The notes beneath the pieces are model-generated. The model searched no databases. It had not been told where the DNA came from and saw only the letters and a program-made list of their open reading frames with translations. From Candidatus Phosphoribacter hodrii (GTDB taxonomy: Bacteria; Actinomycetota; Actinomycetes; Actinomycetales; Dermatophilaceae): DNA of 64,000 nucleotides. Made by a program: the position numbers and the translations under genes. Below, piece after piece: positions 16,539 to 24,999 of the stretch (positions within the stretch are counted from its first letter, which is position 1; the number at the start of each line of letters is the position of its first letter). The stretch lies in the NCBI GenBank assembly GCA_016707175.1, contig JADJIB010000004.1:372001-436000 (forward strand), written 5' to 3'.

Positions 16539-18254
16539 GTGACCGGAGCGAGCCCAGCGCCCGGTGAGCTGTCAATGCTGCTCGCCGCGGTCAACGGGCT
16601 GCGCGACCAGGTGGAGGCCTCGCGTCTGCCGCTCGCGCTCCCGGATGCCCCGGCGGCCGGCAAGGTCCGGCTGGAGTTGTTGCAGCAACTGGACGACTAC
16701 GTCATCCCGCGGCTCAGCTCCCTCGACGCGCCCCTGTTGGCGGTCGTCGGAGGATCGACCGGTGCCGGTAAGTCGACCCTCGTCAACTCGATTGTCGGGA
16801 TGCAGGTGACCAGGCCGGGGGTGTTGCGTCCGACGACGCGGTCACCGGTCCTCGTCCACCACCCGTCCGACGAGCATTGGTTCGTCGACACGCGCGTGCT
16901 TCCGGGCCTGGCCCGGGTCCGTGGCGGTGATCTCGCGGAAGACCAGTCCGCGGTGCGTCTGGTCGCCAACGACGCACTACCAGCCGGGTTGGCGCTGCTG
17001 GATGCGCCTGACATCGACTCGGTGGTGGCGAGCAACCGTGACCTCGCCGCGCAGTTGCTCTCGGCGGCCGACCTCTGGCTGTTCGTCACGACTGCCGCAC
17101 GCTATGCCGACGCCGTGCCGTGGACGCTGTTGCGTCAGGCATCCGAGCGCGGGACGTCGGTGGCGATCATCCTCGACCGGGTGCCGCCGGAGGCAGTCGG
17201 CGAGATCCGTGACCACCTCACGGCGATGCTCAAGGAGCAGGGTTTGGCACTGGCGCCGTTGTTCCCCATCCCCGAGGTGCCGCTAGGCGCCGACGGACTC
17301 TTGGGTGACGCCGAGGTCGGCCGTCTCAAGGGCTGGCTGAGCGCACTCGCCAACGACGCCCGCGCGCGGGCCCTCGTGGTGCGGCATACCCTCAGCGGCG
17401 CCTTGGACTCGATTGACTCGCGAATCGCCGTCCTCGCGGAGGCGACCGGCGAGCAGCAGGCGGCGACGAACGCGCTCGCGCGGGTCGCGGACGCGGCATA
17501 CGCCGAGGCAGCCGACGGGGTGCGCAAGGGGATGCTCGACGGGACCCTCCTGCGCGGCGAGGTGCTGTCGCGCTGGCAGGAGTTCGTGGGCACGGGGGAG
17601 TTCTTCAAGCAGGTGGAGTCCGCGGTCTCGCGGATGCGCGATCGGATCACGGCCGCGGTCAAGGGGCAGCCCGCTCCTGGTCAGCAACTCGGCGAGGCGC
17701 TGCAGACGGGTGTCGCTGCGCTCGTCACGGCCGAGGGCTCGGCGGCGGCCTCGCAGGTGGCTCGCTCCTGGCGGGGTATGCCGGGTGGTCAGCTTCTGCT
17801 CGACGCGACCCCCGCGTTGGCGGTGCCGTCCGCGGACCTGACGACCCAGATCGAAACCCTGGTGCGCGAGTGGCAGGACGACGTGCTCGACCTCGTCCGC
17901 AACGAGGGCCGCGATCGCCGAACGACGGCCAAGGTCGCGGCCTATGGCGTGAACGGTCTTGGCGTCGTCCTCATGCTCGTCACCTTCGCCCACACCGCCG
18001 GGTTGACCGGCGCGGAGGCCGGCATCGCTGGCGGGACGGCGGTCCTCGGCCAGAAGTTGCTCGAGGCGATCTTCGGTGACCAAGCCGTTCGGTCGCTCGC
18101 GGCCAAGGCGAGGGCGGCGTTGCTGGATCGGGTCGAGGACCTGTATGCCGCCGAGTCGGGACGTTTCCACGCCGCCATCGACGCGGTGTCGGTCGAGCGT
18201 GACCAGGGCCGCAAGCTGTCTGCCGCCGCCCTCAACGTCAGAGCCGCCCGATGA
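16539..18254 (+). CDS. Dynamin-like GTPase, first of a coupled pair
   Basis: This 571-residue protein has a P-loop GGSTGAGKST (71-80), a G3-like DAPDID and a switch-associated LRPTTRSPVLVHHP segment. Long helical regions follow, with a hydrophobic stretch near residues 470-505 (LGVVLMLVTFAHTAGLTGA) that may insert in the membrane. No clear NKxD motif is visible. The overlap with a second GTPase gene (ATGA) is the arrangement of bacterial dynamin pairs such as DynA/DynB of Streptomyces or IniA/IniC of mycobacteria. The GTG at 16539 is preferred; the in-frame ATG at 16455 lies too near the tRNA repeats. Confidence 0.82.
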   Translation: MTGASPAPGELSMLLAAVNGLRDQVEASRLPLALPDAPAAGKVRLELLQQLDDYVIPRLSSLDAPLLAVVGGSTGAGKSTLVNSIVGMQVTRPGVLRPTTRSPVLVHHPSDEHWFVDTRVLPGLARVRGGDLAEDQSAVRLVANDALPAGLALLDAPDIDSVVASNRDLAAQLLSAADLWLFVTTAARYADAVPWTLLRQASERGTSVAIILDRVPPEAVGEIRDHLTAMLKEQGLALAPLFPIPEVPLGADGLLGDAEVGRLKGWLSALANDARARALVVRHTLSGALDSIDSRIAVLAEATGEQQAATNALARVADAAYAEAADGVRKGMLDGTLLRGEVLSRWQEFVGTGEFFKQVESAVSRMRDRITAAVKGQPAPGQQLGEALQTGVAALVTAEGSAAASQVARSWRGMPGGQLLLDATPALAVPSADLTTQIETLVREWQDDVLDLVRNEGRDRRTTAKVAAYGVNGLGVVLMLVTFAHTAGLTGAEAGIAGGTAVLGQKLLEAIFGDQAVRSLAAKARAALLDRVEDLYAAESGRFHAAIDAVSVERDQGRKLSAAALNVRAAR

Positions 18255-19972
18255 GCCCCTTGCGGATGGGAAGTGCCACGGTGACGGTCGTGACTGCTGC
18301 GGAGTTGGCCGACCGGGCCGCCGCGCTGTCGCAGGCCTGCACCGAGGGCGCCCGCGAGCTCGAGCCGGCCCAGGTCGACCAAGCCGTCAACCTCGTCGAC
18401 AAGGTGCGGGAACGGACGTCGATCGCCGGCGGCCACACCGTGGTGGCCCTGGCGGGTGCGACCGGAAGCGGCAAGTCGTCCCTGTTCAACGCCATCGTCG
18501 GTGAGCAGGTAGCCCGGATCGGCGCCCGTCGCCCGACGACCTCCGTGCCGTCCGCGGCGGTGTGGGGCACGACGTCGGCCACCGAACTGCTCGACTGGCT
18601 CTCGGTGTCCTCGCGCCACCAGGTCGATGGCGCCACGCGGATGGACGACTCCGATGCGGCGGGTTCGGACGGGGTGGGTTCAGACGGGGTGGCGGTAACC
18701 GGCCCGGCCGGAAGCCTGGACGGTCTGGTGCTGCTCGACCTGCCCGACTTCGACTCGCGGGTCGACGCGCACCGCATTGAGGCGCAGCGGGTCTTGGAGC
18801 TCGTCGACATCTTCGTCTGGGTCACCGACCCGCAGAAGTATGCCGACGCCCTGCTCCACGAGGACTACGTCCGTGCGCTCGCCACCCACGACGCCGTGAC
18901 CGTCGTCGTGTTGAACCAGATCGACCGACTCACTCCCGAGGCGGTGTCCGCCTGCCGCGACGACCTGCGGCGCCTCCTGGTCGCCGACGGCCTGGCCCAG
19001 GCCCGCGTCTTCGCGACCTCGGCACGCACCGGCGCCGGGGTGCCCGAGTTGGTCCAGCAGTTGGCCAACGCCGTGTCCGGCGCCAACGCGACCCGCCACC
19101 GGTTGTCCGCAGACGTCGTGTCGGTCGCAGGGAAGTTGCGCGCTGGGGTGGCGGACAACGAAATCGACCTCGACGGACGAGCCGACCCGGGGCTGGTCGA
19201 GGCGCTCTCCCGGGCCGCGGGCGTCCCCATCGTGCTGGATGCCGTCGCGGCCGACTATCGCCGCGAGTCACGCCAGGCAGGTGGGTGGTTGTTCACCCGC
19301 TGGCTCTCCAACATCAAGGCCGACCCCCTCGCCCGACTGCGCTTGGACAAGACGGTCGTGCCGATGAAGTCGGTGGGGGAGGCCGACGTACGGGCCGTGC
19401 TGGGTCGGTCGTCGATCCCGCCGCCGTCCCCCGCAGCCCGAGCTGCCGTCTCGCTCGCGACCCGGCAATTGGCCGACCGGGCCTCGGAAGGCCTTCCCGT
19501 GCGCTGGGCCCATGCCGTCGCTGACGCGTCGGCGACCGGTGACGCGCTGACCGACTCGCTCGACCAGGCGATCCTGCACACGCCGCTGCGTGCCCGGCCG
19601 CCCCGCTGGTGGACGCTCGTCGGCACGCTGCAATGGATCTTCGGCGCCGCTGCGATCACCGGCGCCCTGTGGTTGACCGCGCTCGCCGTGGTCGCCTGGC
19701 TGCAACTCCCGGACCTGCCGACGCCGACGGTATGGGCGGTGCCCTGGCCGTTCCTGCTGTTGGCGGCAGGCGTGGTTCTCGGGTTGGTGACCGCCGGGCT
19801 GTCCCGCCTGGCAGCCCGGGTCGGCGCTCGACGACGGGCCGCGAAAGCCCGCAAACGGCTGCACGATGCGATCTCCGCCGTGGCCCTGGATCGGATCGTC
19901 GGGCCGATCGCTGCCGTGTTGGCTCGACATGCCCGGGTCCGAGAGTTCCTCGATCGGGCCGCCGCGCGCTGA
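18251..19972 (+). CDS. Dynamin-like membrane GTPase, second of the pair
   Basis: This 573-residue protein has the GTPase motifs GATGSGKSS (G1, about 69-77), LDLPDFDS (G3) and NQID (G4). A short Gly/Asp-rich insert (about 135-150) splits the G domain. Two C-terminal transmembrane helices (about 455-525) precede a basic amphipathic tail rich in RRRAAKARKR. Membrane remodelling, for example at the septum, is the family role; the exact job is inferred. It is translationally coupled to the preceding GTPase. Confidence 0.84.
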   Translation: MSPLRMGSATVTVVTAAELADRAAALSQACTEGARELEPAQVDQAVNLVDKVRERTSIAGGHTVVALAGATGSGKSSLFNAIVGEQVARIGARRPTTSVPSAAVWGTTSATELLDWLSVSSRHQVDGATRMDDSDAAGSDGVGSDGVAVTGPAGSLDGLVLLDLPDFDSRVDAHRIEAQRVLELVDIFVWVTDPQKYADALLHEDYVRALATHDAVTVVVLNQIDRLTPEAVSACRDDLRRLLVADGLAQARVFATSARTGAGVPELVQQLANAVSGANATRHRLSADVVSVAGKLRAGVADNEIDLDGRADPGLVEALSRAAGVPIVLDAVAADYRRESRQAGGWLFTRWLSNIKADPLARLRLDKTVVPMKSVGEADVRAVLGRSSIPPPSPAARAAVSLATRQLADRASEGLPVRWAHAVADASATGDALTDSLDQAILHTPLRARPPRWWTLVGTLQWIFGAAAITGALWLTALAVVAWLQLPDLPTPTVWAVPWPFLLLAAGVVLGLVTAGLSRLAARVGARRRAAKARKRLHDAISAVALDRIVGPIAAVLARHARVREFLDRAAAR

Positions 19973-20010
19973 CCCGAGGGTCGCGCGACGTCGGGCTCGT
20001 GCGGTGGGTG

Positions 20011-20049
20011 TTGTCCACACCCCCGTGGTCGTTCGTCCCATCGTCCACA
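20011..20049. promoter_or_regulatory. DnaA-box-like pair upstream of the SSB paralogue
   Basis: TTGTCCACA (20011-20019) equals the actinobacterial DnaA-box consensus, and TCGTCCACA (20041-20049) differs at one base. Both lie in the 183-base gap before ssb. Two GTATGCCG copies in opposite orientation (20063 and 20124) lie between the boxes and the gene. DnaA-linked control of this gene is inferred. Confidence 0.5.
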
Positions 20050-20155
20050 GGCTGGCGATGGGGTATGCCGCGTCGCCGCCTTCCCCGGAGAGGCTGTGCC
20101 TAGCCCGTTCGCAATGGACGGGGCGGCATACCCCCTCCAGGTAGAGGACACCCAC

Positions 20156-20764
20156 ATGTACGAGAGCTACGTGACCGTCGTCGGCAATCTGACCGCCGAC
20201 CCGGTGTTGCGCACCACCAAGGCCGGCAAGCCTTTCGCGACCTTCCGCATGGCGTCGACCCCGCGCCGGTGGGACGGCCGCGAGCGAGCCTATGTCGATG
20301 GCGGCACCAACTTCGTGTCGGTGGTGACCTTCAACTCGTTGGCCGCCAACGTCGTGGCGAGCATGGCCAAGGGGCAGCCCGTCATCGTCTACGGGCGGCT
20401 GCGGGTCAACATGTGGAGCACCGCCGAGGGCCACTCCAACACGTCGGTGGAGATCGACGCCTACCACGTCGGGCATGACCTCATGTGGGGCCAGTCGCTG
20501 TTCACCAAGTCGCCGCGGGCCCAGTTCGACACGACCGACCGACTCTCCGAGCCGGAGATCCAGCAGGCGTTGGCGGAGGACGTGGACGGACCGTCCGACA
20601 TCGAGGATGAGGACCGTGAGCCGGACTGGTCCCCGATCAACATCGACTTCACCGCGGACGCCGCGGACCCGGTCGTCATCGAGGGCGCGCCCCTGACGGG
20701 CGCTTCGTCGTGGTCCGGTGCCAATCCCGAGACCGACGCCTACGTCGTCGCGCACGCCCGCTGA
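20156..20764 (+). CDS. Single-stranded DNA-binding protein paralogue
   Basis: This 202-residue protein starts with an OB fold (about 1-110): SYVTVVGNLTADPVLR, FRMASTPRRW and FVSVVTFNSLAANV are SSB-family strands. The C-terminal half is acidic and disordered, but the usual acidic tip ending in DDDIPF, which recruits replication partners, is absent; the protein ends AYVVAHAR. It is therefore probably not the main replicative SSB, and a specialised second SSB is likely. The ATG at 20156 starts the fold directly; an upstream in-frame ATG at 20096 would add 20 unrelated residues. Confidence 0.88.
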   Translation: MYESYVTVVGNLTADPVLRTTKAGKPFATFRMASTPRRWDGRERAYVDGGTNFVSVVTFNSLAANVVASMAKGQPVIVYGRLRVNMWSTAEGHSNTSVEIDAYHVGHDLMWGQSLFTKSPRAQFDTTDRLSEPEIQQALAEDVDGPSDIEDEDREPDWSPINIDFTADAADPVVIEGAPLTGASSWSGANPETDAYVVAHAR

Positions 20765-20860
20765 CGGCATACCCACCAGGCAGCCGGTCGGGTCGTGACA
20801 ACCTTCGCGATCCACCCCCGCGGCCCGACCGGCGATTGGGTGCGGCAGGTGCGTGACGGA

Positions 20861-20866
20861 TAGCCT
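20861..20866 (+). promoter_or_regulatory. -10 element of leaderless ettA promoter
   Basis: TAGCCT ends six bases before the ATG at 20873. Confidence 0.55.
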
Positions 20867-20872
20867 TCGGGA

Positions 20873-22555
20873 ATGGCCGAGTTCATCTACACCATGACCA
20901 AGGCGCGCAAGGCGGTGGGCGACAAGCTCATCCTCGATGACGTGACGATGTCGTTCTTCCCGACCGCCAAGATCGGCGTCGTCGGGCCTAACGGCGCGGG
21001 AAAATCGACGATCCTGCGGATCATGGCGGGGCTCGACCAACCGTCCAACGGCGAGGCTCGGCTCTCTCCTGGCTACACCGTGGGGATCCTCCTGCAGGAG
21101 CCGCCGCTCAACGAGTCCAAGACGGTGCTGGGCAACGTCGAGGAGGGCGCGGGCGAGATCAAGGCCAAGCTCGACCGCTACAACGCCATCGCCCTGGAGA
21201 TGGGTGAGCCGGACGCCGACTACGAGGTGCTTGGCGACGAGATGGCCAAGCTCCAGGACGAGATCGACCATGCCAACGCGTGGGACCTGGACAGTCAGCT
21301 TGAGCAGGCCATGGATGCGCTTCGGTGCCCGCCGGGCGACGCTGACGTGACCGTGCTCTCCGGTGGTGAGCGGCGTCGGGTCGCCCTCTGCAAGTTGTTG
21401 CTGCAGAAGCCTGACCTGCTGTTGCTTGATGAGCCGACCAACCACCTGGACGCCGAGTCGGTGCAGTGGCTGGAGCAGCATCTCGCGCAATACCCCGGTG
21501 CGGTGTTGGCGGTCACCCACGACCGGTACTTCCTCGACAACGTCGCGCAGTGGATCGCCGAGGTCGACCGCGGCCGGCTGTATCCCTATGAGGGCAACTA
21601 CTCGACCTACCTGGAGAAGAAGGCCGAGCGCCTGCAGATCCAGGGCCGCAAGGACGTCAAGCTCGCCAAGCGGCTGCGCGACGAGCTGGAGTGGGTCCGC
21701 TCCAACGCCAAGGGTCGCCAGACCAAGAGCAAGGCCCGACTGGCTCGATACGAGGAGATGGCGGCCGAGGCCGACCGGACCCGCAAGCTGGACTTCGAGG
21801 AGCTTGCCATCCCGCCGGGCCCGCGCCTGGGGTCGCAGGTCATCGAGGTCCGCAAACTTCGCAAGGGTTTCGGCGACCGCGTGCTCATCGACAACCTGTC
21901 GTTTACGTTGCCCCGCAACGGAATTGTCGGCGTCATCGGCCCCAACGGCGTCGGCAAGACGACGTTGTTCAAGACCATCGTCGGTCTGGAGGCGCCGGAC
22001 TCTGGCGAGGTCAAGGTTGGCGAGACGGTGCAGATCTCCTATGTCGACCAGGGCCGCTCCGGCCTCGACCCGGCCAAGACCCTCTGGGAGGTCGTCTCCG
22101 ACGGGCTGGACTTCATCAAGGTCGGCCAGGTCGAGATCCCGTCGCGGGCCTATGTCTCGCAGTTCGGGTTCAAGGGCCCCGACCAGCAGAAGCCTGCCGG
22201 GGTGTTGTCCGGTGGCGAGCGCAACCGGCTCAACCTCGCGCTCACCCTCAAGCAGGGCGGCAACCTCCTGCTCCTCGACGAGCCGTCCAACGACCTCGAC
22301 GTCGAGACGTTGGGCTCGCTGGAGAACGCCCTGCTCGAATTCCCCGGCTGCGCCGTCGTCATCAGCCACGACCGGTGGTTCCTCGACCGGGTCGCGACCC
22401 ACATCCTGGCCTATGAAGGCGACGAGGAAGACCCGGCCAAGTGGTATTGGTTCGAGGGGAACTTCGAGGCCTACGAAGCCAACAAGGTCGAGCGACTGGG
22501 CATCGAGGCGACGCGTCCCCACCGGGTCACCTACCGCAAGCTCACCCGCGACTGA
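20873..22555 (+). CDS. ettA: Energy-dependent translational throttle protein EttA (ABC-F)
   Basis: This 560-residue ABC-F ATPase has two nucleotide-binding domains and no membrane part. Domain 1 has GPNGAGKST, LSGGERRR and LLLDEPTNHLD. The arm insertion and the charged P-site linker follow (about 245-305, rich in Lys/Arg/Glu). Domain 2 has GPNGVGKTT, LSGGERNR and LLLDEPSNDLD. EttA binds the ribosomal E site and gates the first elongation step according to ATP/ADP ratio. Its length and high similarity to the EttA subgroup make other ABC-F roles unlikely. Confidence 0.95.
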   Translation: MAEFIYTMTKARKAVGDKLILDDVTMSFFPTAKIGVVGPNGAGKSTILRIMAGLDQPSNGEARLSPGYTVGILLQEPPLNESKTVLGNVEEGAGEIKAKLDRYNAIALEMGEPDADYEVLGDEMAKLQDEIDHANAWDLDSQLEQAMDALRCPPGDADVTVLSGGERRRVALCKLLLQKPDLLLLDEPTNHLDAESVQWLEQHLAQYPGAVLAVTHDRYFLDNVAQWIAEVDRGRLYPYEGNYSTYLEKKAERLQIQGRKDVKLAKRLRDELEWVRSNAKGRQTKSKARLARYEEMAAEADRTRKLDFEELAIPPGPRLGSQVIEVRKLRKGFGDRVLIDNLSFTLPRNGIVGVIGPNGVGKTTLFKTIVGLEAPDSGEVKVGETVQISYVDQGRSGLDPAKTLWEVVSDGLDFIKVGQVEIPSRAYVSQFGFKGPDQQKPAGVLSGGERNRLNLALTLKQGGNLLLLDEPSNDLDVETLGSLENALLEFPGCAVVISHDRWFLDRVATHILAYEGDEEDPAKWYWFEGNFEAYEANKVERLGIEATRPHRVTYRKLTRD

Positions 22556-22585
22556 CGAGTCGGCAGCCCTGCGCGTCGGGTGCGG

Positions 22586-23164
22586 TCAGCGCCCGAACGG
22601 GAACACTGCCAGGGTCTGACACCGGCCCGCTTCGTACCAGGACACGTGCAGTCGATCGGCGCGCACCCGCAGCGGCAGCCGGTCGGCGACCCACCCTCGA
22701 ACGACGGCTTCGGTGACTCCCGCGCCCACGGCGTCGAGCGTGAGGTGCGGCTGCACCACGCCGAACTGACCGGCATACGGGGGGTATGCCGGGAACTCGC
22801 GATACACAGCGGCGGTGAGCGCGGCGAACGGTTCGGCTGGCTCGGGAACGAGGTGGATGATCCCGTTCGGGAACGTGTCCACGTGCGCGAAGTCGATGTC
22901 GAATCCCCTTGTCGCCGAAGCGATGTCGCGGACTGCGGTGAGCGCCGCGTTCGCCCGGACCGGGTCGGCCAGGTCGGCCTGGGTCAGCCAGGGGCCGAGG
23001 ATCGTCACGTGGGCATGCGCGAAGGTCGGATCAGCCGAGACGTAGTCGCGGTCGTAGTGCGCGTGCCGGGCCGCCACGAGTGTTTCCAGTGCAGGAATGG
23101 GCACGACGAGCACGCTGTGTCCGGCCGTGGTGGGCGGTCCGGTGGGGGAGACCGGGCCAGTCAT
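22586..23164 (-). CDS. 2'-5' RNA ligase/phosphoesterase-family protein
   Basis: This 192-residue protein has the two HxT motifs of the 2H phosphoesterase superfamily: HAHVTILGP and QPHLTLDAV, about 95 residues apart. The family includes 2'-5' RNA ligases and cyclic phosphodiesterases; the substrate cannot be read here. The ATG at 23164 overlaps the stop of the hydrolase upstream by four bases. Two GTATGCCG copies in inverted orientation, 12 bp apart, lie inside the coding sequence (22771-22791). Converges with ettA. Confidence 0.8.
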   Translation of the reverse strand: MTGPVSPTGPPTTAGHSVLVVPIPALETLVAARHAHYDRDYVSADPTFAHAHVTILGPWLTQADLADPVRANAALTAVRDIASATRGFDIDFAHVDTFPNGIIHLVPEPAEPFAALTAAVYREFPAYPPYAGQFGVVQPHLTLDAVGAGVTEAVVRGWVADRLPLRVRADRLHVSWYEAGRCQTLAVFPFGR

Positions 23165-23955
23165 GGCCTCGGCTCTCCTGCCGGGGAGGTGCCAGCCACC
23201 TCCCCGATCGCGGCCAGCACCCGCTCGTATGCCGCGTGCCTCGGGTCGATGATCCCGAAGTGGTCGCAGGCCGGGACGAGCTCCAACCGGCAAGGGGCAT
23301 CCAGGGGACCCCGGGAGCGCAGGTAGGACGCCGAGACCTCCGAGGGGACCAGGTCGTCGCTGCGCCCGTGCAGGAGGACCGCTGGGACGTGCAGGCGGGC
23401 GGCCATCGGATCGGCCTCGACCCACGCCTGCGGGCACTCAGTGGGCTCCCCACCCAGCAAGGCCCGGACCGCACCAGAGCCGAGATCGTCGGTGTCGGCC
23501 AGGCGCAGGTCGAGCACCCCGGCAAGCGACACCACACCGGTCAGGGCAGGGCAACGGCCATTGCTCGCCGCCCACACCGCGAGGTGGCCGCCAGCCGAAT
23601 GTCCCACCGCGACAAGCCGGTCGGGCAGCTCGGGGTCAGCAGCGACGGCGTCGATGGCGGCCAGGACGGACTCGGCCGTGCCCGGCCAGCCGCCGCGCGG
23701 CATACCGACGCGGGTGTATTCCACGGAGGCGACGGGCCATCCGTCCCGCGCCAGCGCCGCTCCCAGCGGGCGCAGGTGAGCTCGGTCGTATGCCGCCTGC
23801 CAGAGGCCGCCGTGGACCAGGACGACCGTCACGTCACCGCGCGAGGTGACCGGGGTCCAGGCGTCGTAGACCTCCCACTCCTGCTCCCCGAAACGGCCGG
23901 TTCGGCGGCGGGCGGGAGGCTGGGCCGCGGGAGGCGGGGTCGCAGTGGTGGACAC
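23161..23955 (-). CDS. Alpha/beta hydrolase (kynurenine-formamidase-like)
   Basis: This 264-residue hydrolase has an oxyanion-hole motif VHGGLWQ, the nucleophile elbow GHSAGGH, the acid in HGRSDDLVP and a late histidine in CDHFGIIDP. The HGGxW plus GHSAGGH combination resembles bacterial and eukaryotic kynurenine formamidases/esterases, but no other kynurenine genes are nearby, so the substrate is open. The GTG at 23955 gives a Pro/Ala-rich start of about 20 residues. It is coupled to the RNA ligase-like gene. Confidence 0.82.
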   Translation of the reverse strand: MSTTATPPPAAQPPARRRTGRFGEQEWEVYDAWTPVTSRGDVTVVLVHGGLWQAAYDRAHLRPLGAALARDGWPVASVEYTRVGMPRGGWPGTAESVLAAIDAVAADPELPDRLVAVGHSAGGHLAVWAASNGRCPALTGVVSLAGVLDLRLADTDDLGSGAVRALLGGEPTECPQAWVEADPMAARLHVPAVLLHGRSDDLVPSEVSASYLRSRGPLDAPCRLELVPACDHFGIIDPRHAAYERVLAAIGEVAGTSPAGEPRP

Positions 23956-24066
23956 GCCACCATCCCACCATCCTTTCCCCGTGCCTCTTTCCCCGTGACC
24001 TAAGGGGCCGGCCGGTCTTCGGGCAACCCGTTATGCGCGCCTGCCGGTTACCCGCAGACTGTCCCC

Positions 24067-24981
24067 ATGCGCCTTGGCACCCAGATCTCCTACTTCACCT
24101 GGCCCGACGCCCCGGCGTCGATCGGCCCCACCTTCGGCCGGATCGCGCGGGACGCCGATGCCGCGGGGATGGACTCGCTGTGGGTGATGGACCACTTCTT
24201 CCAGATCTCGATGATCGGGCCGGCCGAGCTCGACATGCTCGAGGGCTACACCGCGCTCGCGTTCGCGGCCGGTCAAACCCAGCGGATCCAGCTCGGCACG
24301 ATGGTCACCGGCGTGACCTATCGCTACCCCGGCGTGCTCGCCAAGACCGTCACGACGCTGGACGTGCTCTCCGGAGGGCGCGCGTGGCTGGGCATCGGCG
24401 CGGCCTGGAACGAGGAGGAACACCTCGGCCTCGGCGTCCCGTATCCGGCGCTCGCCGAGCGCTTCGAAAGGCTTGAGGAGACCCTGCAGATCGCCCTGCA
24501 GATGTGGCGAGGTGACGAGAGCCCGTATGCCGGTCAGCACTATCAACTCACCCGGCCCCTCAACGTCCCGCAGTCGCTGACCCGACCGCACCCGCCGATC
24601 CTCATCGGCGGCGGCGGCGAGAAGAAGACGTTGCGACTGGTCGCGCAGTACGCCGACGCCTGCAACATCTTCGACATGGGCCCGGCGGCGATTACCGCGA
24701 AGTACGACGTGCTGCGCGGACACTGCGACGCGCTCGGACGCAATTACTCCGACATCGAGAAGACCGTGCTCAGCCGGCTGACCCTCGGGGACGGTTCGCC
24801 GGATGCCACCGGGACGCCGACGGTGTCGGTCGCCGAGGGGGTCGAGCGGATGGGCCGACTCGCCGAGATCGGTACCGACCACGTCATCCTCGGGTTCGCC
24901 AACGTCGCCACACCTGGGGCGTTCGACCAGGTGGCCGAGCTCGTCCGGCAGGTGGCCCCGATCGTCCCGGCGGGCCGCTGA
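24067..24981 (+). CDS. LLM-class F420-dependent oxidoreductase
   Basis: This 304-residue protein is a TIM barrel of the luciferase-like monooxygenase superfamily, F420-binding branch. It begins MRLGTQISYFTWPD; DSLWVMDHFFQ holds the conserved histidine, and GTMVTGVTYRYPGVLAKTV and ILIGGGGEKKTLRLVAQYAD are typical of that branch. The likely cofactor is F420 rather than FMN; the substrate is unknown. A CAGACT hexamer (24055-24060) lies six bases before the ATG. Confidence 0.9.
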   Translation: MRLGTQISYFTWPDAPASIGPTFGRIARDADAAGMDSLWVMDHFFQISMIGPAELDMLEGYTALAFAAGQTQRIQLGTMVTGVTYRYPGVLAKTVTTLDVLSGGRAWLGIGAAWNEEEHLGLGVPYPALAERFERLEETLQIALQMWRGDESPYAGQHYQLTRPLNVPQSLTRPHPPILIGGGGEKKTLRLVAQYADACNIFDMGPAAITAKYDVLRGHCDALGRNYSDIEKTVLSRLTLGDGSPDATGTPTVSVAEGVERMGRLAEIGTDHVILGFANVATPGAFDQVAELVRQVAPIVPAGR

Positions 24982-24986
24982 CTCAA

Positions 24987-24992
24987 TAGCCT
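24987..24992 (+). promoter_or_regulatory. -10 element of leaderless AEC permease promoter
   Basis: TAGCCT ends seven bases before the ATG at 25000, in the 18-base gap after the LLM gene. Confidence 0.5.
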
Positions 24993-24999
24993 GGCCGGG

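Noticed and set aside
19268..22522. A very long minus-strand open frame opposite the second GTPase, ssb and ettA
   Set aside because: It is antisense shadow in GC-rich DNA: the plus strand holds three clear genes with catalytic motifs, while this frame has no motif, no start signal and runs through an intergenic region.
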